From assembly GCF_901000735.1 (NCBI RefSeq), contig NC_081544.1, forward strand, positions 21,753,900 to 21,817,899: 64,000 nt of DNA. The letters run 5' to 3'. The stretch is from Corylus avellana (lineage: Eukaryota; Streptophyta; Magnoliopsida; Fagales; Betulaceae). Of this stretch, positions 58,500 through 64,000 are shown one piece after another (within the stretch, counting starts at the first letter, position 1; each line of letters opens with the position of its first letter). The translations under genes and the position numbers were made by a program. The notes below the pieces were generated by a model. That model had not been told where the DNA came from, did no database searches, and saw only the letters and a program-made list of their open reading frames with translations.

Positions 58500-59638
58500 C
58501 TTCTTTCTTTTTCTGAGTAGGCGTTTCTCTTCTATACTTCTTATGTATTTGGGTTGCACCCTTGCACTTTTTAATGAATTTCGTTTATTCAAAAAAAAAA
58601 AAAAGAGAGTAATTTCTTGTCTCTCTCCTCTTACTTTCTGACATTTTTGTTTTCTTTGGCGGGGAGAGGGCGATGACTTTGGGGCTGACAGGGCTGTAAC
58701 CAAACTGATAAACTATGTATTTTGTGCCAGGGTTCCACTGAAAATTCATCAATATTTTACTGCTGGAAAAATTTCTGTACACGATACTTCCATAACTGGT
58801 GCAAGAACAATGCACCATGTGGTTTGCTTCTTGACTCTTCATCAGGTGCTATTGGTTTAATCAGAAAGAATTCATTAGCTTTTCTTCGATGTTTGGAGGA
58901 TATTGAGCGGCTTGTCATTGGTATGTTGGAGATCCTTGCCTTATGTGAAGTACAATTAATTCCTATTTTACTTTGTTTTTGGACAATTTATCGATTTCCT
59001 CCCCCTCCCCCCCGGTTCTTGCCTGTGCTGTTTCTAACTGTACTTTTCATGTTTGTATTCTGCCAGGTTCTTCTGATGAACACGGTGATCCTGTAAGCTT
59101 TGGGTTGGACTTATTTGATGATGATCTTGCAAGTGAGATTCTTATGGAAATGCTCAGATGTGTTATTAGCATCAGCCAACAATTGGGCAAAACAGCTTCT
59201 GCCATATTTTATGAATCACTTGTTAGTACATCAGTTGTCCCATCTGAAGAAATTATTCATTGCATTATGAAGATTCTCGTGATTGGATATAGTTCATCAG
59301 CAGCAATGCTCCATGTGTCAGATACTGGAGCTGATATTGCTTGGGAGAAGAAACTGGCAGATCATAAAAATATACGGAAATTCTCTATTGACATGCTGTT
59401 ATCTCTTCATGCATTGCGCGAAAAAGCTGTCACATGGGCCAGAGTTTTGAATGTCATAGAGAGTTTTCTAAAATTTCTCGTACCTCGCAAAATCATACAT
59501 AATTTTGATGCTGAAATATCATCAAGTATCAATGCCTCTATCTTGGTCCAGGCTACTTCTCAAATTTCGAAGGTGATGTTTGAGTCTGCACTGGATATGC
59601 TTCTGTTTCTTAACTATCTGGTGAAAATCAGTGGGCAG
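39282..59638 (+). CDS. NUP160: Nuclear pore scaffold protein NUP160, exons 1-12 (gene continues past window)
   Basis: Exons: 39282-39478, 39593-39725, 39863-40127, 41454-41514, 45304-45461, 46416-46501, 54081-54185, 54286-54383, 54895-55015, 55678-55860, 58731-58920, 59067-59638. They sum to 2169 bases, 723 codons with no stop, and every phase joins. Exon 1 encodes [19 protein letters not shown]; later segments include [39 protein letters not shown] and [15 protein letters not shown], the N-terminal beta-propeller, then helical parts such as [23 protein letters not shown]160 belongs to the Nup107-160 Y-complex of the pore; plant mutants affect mRNA export, auxin and cold responses. About half of the usual 1500 residues is present. 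Intron 5 uses a GC donor. Introns 3, 4, 6, 10 and 12 contain mobile elements. Confidence 0.92.
40337..41203. mobile_element. Rearranged TRIM cluster in inverted orientation (NUP160 intron 3)
   Basis: On the plus strand, LTR2 of a TRIM is 40987-41203 (TGTAAT...GTTACA). It is preceded by a polypurine tract (AAGAGGGGAGAG) and a short interior that begins with the primer site ATGGTATCAAAAC after an LTR fragment ending at 40890. A second truncated unit ends its LTR at 40747. Left of this, 40337 to about 40700 holds the same parts in reverse order on the minus strand. The cluster is flanked by GTAAG (40332-40336) and ATAAG (41204-41208). Confidence 0.65.
41862..42070 (-). mobile_element. Solo LTR of the TRIM family (NUP160 intron 4)
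   Basis: A single 209-bp LTR with ends TATAAC...GTTATA (decayed TGTAAC...GTTACA), flanked on both sides by GTGTG (41857-41861 and 42071-42075). Orientation is judged from the TRIM at 46695. Confidence 0.7.
42601..42706 (+). mobile_element. tRNA-derived SINE (NUP160 intron 4)
   Basis: A-box-like TAGCTGAATCGG and B-box-like GTTTGAATCTCC, then an A tail. An imperfect 14-bp duplication flanks it: TTTCCTAATAGAAC (42587-42600) and TTTCCTATTATGAC (42707-42720). Related to the SINEs at 11797 and 28533. Confidence 0.75.
42780..43855 (+). mobile_element. 5'-truncated L1 LINE (NUP160 intron 4)
   Basis: Contains the C-terminal part of ORF2: [20 protein letters not shown] and the zinc motif [18 protein letters not shown] (frame 43267-43773), then the family 3' tail (GGTTGCGCCCCTCTGCGC, TTACTTATC) and an A tail ending at 43855. 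The upstream part (42780-43260) is frameshifted. A short AATCTAA word on both sides may be a degraded target duplication. Confidence 0.82.
43856..44374. other. Intron DNA between two LINE fragments
   Basis: Part of NUP160 intron 4 with no exon. Two overlapping short frames at 44006-44233 and 44202-44400 have no recognisable domain. Confidence 0.4.
44375..44882 (+). mobile_element. L1 LINE 3' fragment (NUP160 intron 4)
   Basis: Encodes a degraded zf-RVT end ([18 protein letters not shown], then [18 protein letters not shown]), then the 3' UTR and an A tail at 44874-44882. One Cys of the zinc motif is replaced by Tyr. Confidence 0.75.
46695..48250 (+). mobile_element. TRIM retrotransposon split by a LINE (NUP160 intron 6)
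   Basis: LTR1 is 46695-46901 (207 bp). It is followed by a primer site ATGGCATCAAAGC (initiator tRNA-Met type; consensus TGGTATCAGAGC), a roughly 96-bp interior, a purine tract and LTR2. LTR2 starts at 46998, is broken by a LINE at 47005-48033, and ends at 48250 (208 bp when the insert is removed). A perfect 5-bp duplication ATAAC flanks the whole (46690-46694 and 48251-48255). It has no coding capacity, as expected of a TRIM. Confidence 0.82.
47005..48033 (-). mobile_element. 5'-truncated L1 LINE inserted in the TRIM
   Basis: Minus-strand element with T tail at the left and the family 3' signature. A frame open from near the truncation to 47085 covers the ORF2 C-terminus ([38 protein letters not shown]). 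A perfect 16-bp duplication AGAGGAGTTTGTAACA flanks it (46989-47004 and 48034-48049). The clean duplication and open frame suggest a recent insertion. Confidence 0.88.
52661..52706. repeat. (TA)n microsatellite inside the LINE RT
   Basis: About 23 TA units directly follow the RT motif KAYDHVNWD. Confidence 0.9.
52735..52930 (-). mobile_element. Short LINE 3'-end fragment, reverse orientation
   Basis: The sequence TGCACAGAGGAGTGCAACC followed by TATACGGGAGAATCCC resembles the reversed 3' tail of the local LINEs (GCGCAGAGGGGCGCAACCC, CACGGGAAGTATA). It interrupts the older forward LINE. Confidence 0.5.
56064..56245 (+). pseudogene. Duplicated 3' half of NUP160 exon 10 with its intron start
   Basis: A copy of about 55772-55955 lies 296 bp downstream. 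The exon part (56068-56157) keeps the reading frame ([10 protein letters not shown]..., LSLIETE) and a GT after it, but has no usable acceptor: the only AG, at ACAATAG, would put a stop codon in frame. It is therefore a pseudo-exon. Confidence 0.75.
56246..57709 (+). pseudogene. Internally deleted L1 LINE (NUP160 intron 10)
   Basis: A 5' signature with (CT)n, (CG)n and GTGTAGGCGCGTCCTGAC precedes an ORF1 start (56358-56723; [20 protein letters not shown]). After about 300 bases it jumps to the ORF2 C-terminus (57040-57396; [38 protein letters not shown]), then the 3' UTR ending TTACTTATCAAA. Most of ORF1 and ORF2 is missing. Confidence 0.8.
57733..58604 (+). pseudogene. L1 LINE 3' fragment with a nested tail insertion (NUP160 intron 10)
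   Basis: The ORF2 C-terminal frame is recognisable ([39 protein letters not shown]). It is interrupted at 58063-58118 by a small LINE tail and ends with a 3' UTR containing a long T run (58471-58499) and an A tail at 58591-58604. Confidence 0.78.
58063..58118 (+). mobile_element. 56-bp LINE tail flanked by 67-bp direct repeats
   Basis: The insert TATGTATACGCTCTTGTGTA...TTTACTTATCAAAAAAAA is the last part of a LINE. The 67 bases before it (57996-58062) recur directly after it (58119-58185) with two mismatches. Confidence 0.75.
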
Positions 59639-59690
59639 GTCAGTATTTCTTTTGTTCTTTTTATTTTTTTTATCAGCAAATGTTTCTTTT

Positions 59691-61921
59691 TAGGGGTGGG
59701 TATCGGTTATAACGGTAACGGTAGAGGTATTTTTGAAATATTAACTGAAATTGTTGGTTAAATCAGTTAATTCACCGAGTTTATTTCGATAAGAATAAAT
59801 TTTGAAATTTTCAGTTAAAAGAAGATTTCGGTTAAAATTTATCGGTTAATCGGTTAACCGTGGGCTAAATTTCAGTCAAACCACAAAACAACACATCCCA
59901 ATATCAGAATCAACACCATCATTTAGCCTTGAACCCAAATCAGTAGCCTAAGATGAACCAAACCATAAACAAAACAAAACCCAAAGAAAACTACCCAATT
60001 TCAAAACCTACCAACATTTTGAAATAATCAAAATAATCCGTCATTCTCATTCCTAAGTATTCCTAATAATGGGAGAAACTTCAAAGAGATTTCTTGTGGG
60101 GAGGAATGGGAGATGAACAAAAATTGCATCTTGTTAATTGGAACCAAATATGCCGTCTCATGTGGGCCGGTGGTCTTGGCATTCGGAATATACATAAGTT
60201 TAATCAGGCTCTCTTGGGGAAATGGTTATGGAGATTTGTGACAGAGTGTGAGGCGCTTTGGTACAAAATAATAAAAGCCAAGTATGACGATCAGGATGGT
60301 GGGTGGTGTTCGAAGGAGGTGTTGGGGTCTTATGGTGTGGGTTTGTGGAAGAATATTAGAAGAGGTTGGGATACTTTTGTAAAAGGTGTGCGGTTTGAGG
60401 TGGGGATGGGGTCGAAAGTTCGCTTTTGGCATGATATTTGGTGTGATGATCAACCGTTGAAGCATGTTTTCCCTTCCTTGTTTGGTATGGCAAGGTACAA
60501 GGACGCGTGGGTAGAGGATAATTTTAGTTGGAGGAATGGGAGGGTTGAGTGGAATGTCCTTTTTGTGCGCTCCGCCCAAGATTGGGAATTGGATGGGGTC
60601 TCATCTTTCTTGGAATTGTTGTACTCGTGTAAGGTTTCTTATGGTAATGCGGACCGTATTCGATGGTCCTTTTCTAAAAAGGGTACGTTTGAGGTGAAAT
60701 CGTTCTATAAGGCCTTGTCCAATCCAGATTGTGGGGGGTTTCCATGGAAGAGTATTTGGCGCTCTAAAGTGCCCTCGAGAGTGGCATTTTTTGGGTGGAC
60801 AGCGGCTCTCGGTAAAATTTTGACACATGACAATTTGCGAAAGCGGAGAATTGTGGTAGTAGAATGGTGTTGTATGTGTAAGAAGAATGGAGAGTCTGTA
60901 GATCATTTGTTGATTCATTGTGAAGTGGCTACTCGGTTATGGAACTATGTTTTTAGTTTGTTCGGTATTGAGTGGGTCATGCCGCAACGGTTCATTGACT
61001 TGTTGTCTTGCTAGAATCAGGTGTGGGGTAGGGTTATCTCTAAAGTCATTTGGAGGATGGTTCCTTTGTATCTCACATGGTGTGTTTGGCGGGAGAGGAA
61101 TGCTCGAACGTTTGAGGATAAGGAGTGTTCGGTGGATGGGATGAGGAAGAATATGATCTCTATGCTACACCTGTGGGTGTTGGCTCATCATCGTAGTGTG
61201 GTCCCAAATTTAGATGAGTTCTTGAATATTTGCTCTTTGTATATTCCGTAGAGGCTTCTATTGTATATATCTTTTGTATTAGGGTTGCTACTCTTTGCGC
61301 TTTTTTCAATAATATTCTCATTACTTATCAAAAAAAAAAAAAGTATTCCTAATAATATAAACCAACTTGAAAATAAAATCGAAGAATCAAAATCTATTCA
61401 TAGCGTAAAAACCCCCAATTAGTTTGAAGAATCAAAATCAAAGAAAATAAACTAACTCGAAAAATCTATACTTGAACTGAGAAAATCTGCTGAAGTTAAG
61501 CTACCGGACACGATGAGAGAGAGAGAGAGAGACGATGGGCTTGCAACGAGAAAACGAGAGAGAGAGAGTCGAGAGACATGGCCCTGTGGGAGACGAGAGA
61601 GAGAGGCAGCTGCGTGAATTTGGTTTAGGGTTAGGGCTGCTGATAAAGAGATGTATATATATAAGTTCAAAACAATGTAGTTTTGATTTCAAATGATTAA
61701 AAAAAAAAAGGGTTCAAAACGACTTCGTTTTATCATTTCATTTCGGTTTGGTTCTGTACTGACAGAAAAAAATCTATACCGATTAACCGAACTGAACCGA
61801 GGTCGGTATAAAAAATCTATACCGACTATTGACCGCCAGAAGTCGATAGATAGTTAATATTGGTTTGGTCGCAGTCGGTAGGTGGTCGGTAGGCGGTAAT
61901 CGGATATTTTGCCCACCCCTA
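59691..61921. mobile_element. Non-autonomous hAT-like element with nested LINE (NUP160 intron 12)
   Basis: Ends are inverted: TAGGGGTGGGTATCGG at the left and, on the other strand, TAGGGGTGGGCAAAATATCC at the right. A 7-bp TTCTTTT lies on each side (59684-59690 and 61922-61928). Subterminal regions are rich in CGGTTAACCG, GGTCGGTA and similar words. It has no transposase. Without the LINE it is about 960 bp. Confidence 0.75.
60071..61340 (+). mobile_element. 5'-truncated L1 LINE inside the hAT element
   Basis: A perfect 16-bp duplication AAGTATTCCTAATAAT flanks it (60055-60070 and 61341-61356). The ORF2 C-terminal frame runs from 60094 to a TAG at 61012-61014 and continues in the same frame to 61251 ([38 protein letters not shown]). 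Only one stop is present, so it is fairly young. The A tail ends at 61340. Confidence 0.88.
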
Positions 61922-62272
61922 TTCTTTTAGTTCTAAAACAAATTTTTTAGTTGTCTATTCACATTAAATAGGCATTTGACATTTCTTCATCTTTCAGTTA
62001 TCTATTTGTATGTTTAGTAAGCATGTATGAAATTTGTCCAATTCTATGCCCCATGATAGAGATATTTTTTCATATATACGCATCTGCTTGGGAGCGCATA
62101 TGCGAAAATCATTTGCCTTTTGTTTGTAGTGTCACTTTGGTCAACATTTGTTTGTGTAAAAAGCATAATCAATTTTTCATAATGTTCATTGAGATTCACA
62201 GTAAATAAAGGCTTGACCGTGTTATCTTGTTGCAACCTACTACACATGACTTCAGCAAAAATGGAAGAAAGC

Positions 62273-62306
<34 letters not shown>

Positions 62307-63579
62307 AAAAATGCCTACTTCATGTGGTACAGGGGTTTTATGTGCAGAAGAGTGTAATAACTAGATTTGATAATTCGTAACCAATAATGTATTTGGAAGC
62401 CCATTATGACTTTTTGGCGCTCATAAATTATAAATGAAGCTCCAATAAGTATGTATTTTACATAGAAATCTTGAGCAAATGAGAGGAGCCTAGGAATGAG
62501 TTGGTAAGTAGGTCTCAAGTGCGTGAATTAGTGAAGGGTTGTTATAAATTGATGATTGTGGCAGTACTGCGAAATTGGTTGTGGTGGCTATGAGGGAAGA
62601 ATTTTTCGAGGAAAATTATTCTAGCATAGTTTTTAGGGTTTATTCCTAAAGGCGTGGCATATAAAAGGCCATTGCTGATTCAAACTCCACTGAGGCTCCT
62701 AGTATCAAATCTTTATGCCATAGTAGCAAATAAGGAGACTTGGGTGAGCATTTAGAGTAACATTACACTTCACAACCATTTATCACATCCATGTCACACC
62801 GGCTGACATGATATTTTGAAGTGGCTTACATTTTTGTTTTTTAAAGTGGTTGACATTATAATTCACTTAAAACATGCCATGTCAGCCAGTGTGACATGGG
62901 TTTGATAAATAAGTGTGAAAAGTAGCATTATTTGAGTTGTTATGACTGAAGGATTGGAGAAATACATTTTGGCTGTCATGTTTAGGACAATGGAATCCTG
63001 ACCTTATTTGGTTTGACTGCTCAAACAGTCGGACATTCTTCAATTCATCCCAAGTGAACCTTCCTGTTTTCTTTTCTTTGTGTTTTTTTTTTGGAGAGAA
63101 ATTGCAAGCCTGGCCTGGTTTAGATATTAATCTAGGAAGGCTGATTTAAAGAGTACTGTAGCGGATTTGAGCCTTTGACTTACGAAGCACAATATATACT
63201 AGCAAATTATTATGATACAGCTGTATTTTTGTGAATTTCTGTACAGAACTCTAAACTTTTCAATGCAGATACAATATCATATTATATAGTGTTATGATTA
63301 TTACTTAAAATTTGAAGTTTATGGTCAATGATTGGTCCAGTGCTCTACAACTTTGGTTCTTATTGAAGTATTATGGAAATTTGTATGGTTTGAAGTTTGA
63401 CATTACAGCCTATGGGGGAGGCCTGAGGAAATGGGTTCGGATACAGCTGGATTTTTTATGCTTAATATCAATTTTCAGTTCGTTTCCTAGTTCTTGGTGG
63501 TCTTTGGTCTAATAGCTTCTCCTCCTGCCATAAAGAAAAGGAGGGATTACAGGTTCAATCTCATATGCTAAGTTGCAAA
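61922..63579. other. Rest of NUP160 intron 12; no exon seen
   Basis: Frames here are short and none resembles the next NUP160 segment. It contains a T run at 62274-62300. The next exon must lie right of the window. Confidence 0.55.
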
Positions 63580-63905
63580 TAGGGCTGTGCAAAATAACCG
63601 CCTACCGCTTGCCGGCCGAGTACATACCAACACCGCTTAACCGATGGCCGGTAGGCGGTATACTTTTTTTATTTCTGACAAACTCAGTTTGATAGGCGAA
63701 ATAACATTTTCTAACCGAACCGACTTTACCGACCAACTTTTCCATTTCTTTGCTTACCGACATTACCGACTGTCACCATAACGATGTCGGTAACGGAAAA
63801 TAAAGTTGGCTGAATAAATCGGTGAAAATTCTGACTTTACCGACCATGGCGATGCGAAATGCGAAAATCCCATTTTCGTAACCGAATTATCCGACTCCAG
63901 CCCTA
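63580..63905. mobile_element. hAT-type MITE, 326 bp
   Basis: Inverted ends TAGGGCTGTGCAAAATAACC and, on the other strand, TAGGGCTGGAGTCGGATAAT. A perfect 8-bp duplication GTTGCAAA flanks it (63572-63579 and 63906-63913), the hAT target size. The interior is rich in CCGAC/GTCGG words, as in the hAT element at 59691. Confidence 0.85.
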
Positions 63906-64000
63906 GTTGCAAATAAACCGGCAATGTTTAATTTTTTTTTTGTTAATAAACCAGGAAACGGATATCAACTTCCAAAAAGAAATAGAAATAAAATTAAAGG

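Noticed and set aside
63312..63512. 66-codon frame considered as a further NUP160 exon (contains RIQLDFL)
   Set aside because: The next expected NUP160 segment does not align beyond a few residues, and no acceptor in the required phase precedes it.

Overview
The window is nuclear DNA from a flowering plant, most likely a eudicot (a rosid tree is my guess, not shown by the sequence). It has spliced plant genes with long AT-rich introns, plant-type L1 LINEs, a Ty3/gypsy chromovirus remnant, CACTA, hAT and MITE elements, a tRNA-derived SINE family and a TRIM family. Three runs of exactly 100 N (12390-12489, 29584-29683, 36714-36813) are scaffold gaps. At the last two, the sequence left of the gap is repeated right of it as an end-to-end overlap, so those 'duplications' look like unmerged haplotypes.

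Layout. 2-1189: last three exons of an importin-beta-like gene (SAD2/IPO8 family). 3783-4837: hAT-like element. 5583-11612 and 12490-17502: two very similar L1 LINEs, the first with a stop codon in ORF2, the second with an intact ORF2 but its 5' end lost in a gap. 17545-18787: LTR-like sequence. 18957-21300, minus strand: TRAPP subunit gene (BET5/TRAPPC1), whose last short exon is not found. 22487-25430, minus strand: decayed chromovirus with a 3' LTR. 25690-28654: a Harbinger-like MITE, a CACTA element, a 906-bp L1-mobilised retroposon and a SINE, partly repeated at 29684-32565. 33280-34674: gene for a secreted Pro/His-rich repeat protein, partly repeated at 36814-37441.

39282-59638 and beyond the right edge: the first twelve exons (723 codons) of NUP160, a scaffold nucleoporin. 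All exon phases join without a break. Its introns hold most of the mobile DNA of the right half: TRIMs, a solo LTR, a SINE, at least six LINE pieces and a hAT element with a nested LINE. Several insertions have target-site duplications that can be read directly, which gives a relative order: the TRIM at 46695 is older than the LINE inside it, and the hAT at 59691 is older than the LINE inside it.

Two of the cellular genes concern nuclear transport (importin, nucleoporin) and one concerns ER-Golgi tethering. Nothing suggests they are functionally linked here. The less ordinary content is the set of small non-autonomous retroelements (TRIM, SINE, 906-bp retroposon), which can be defined from their termini alone.
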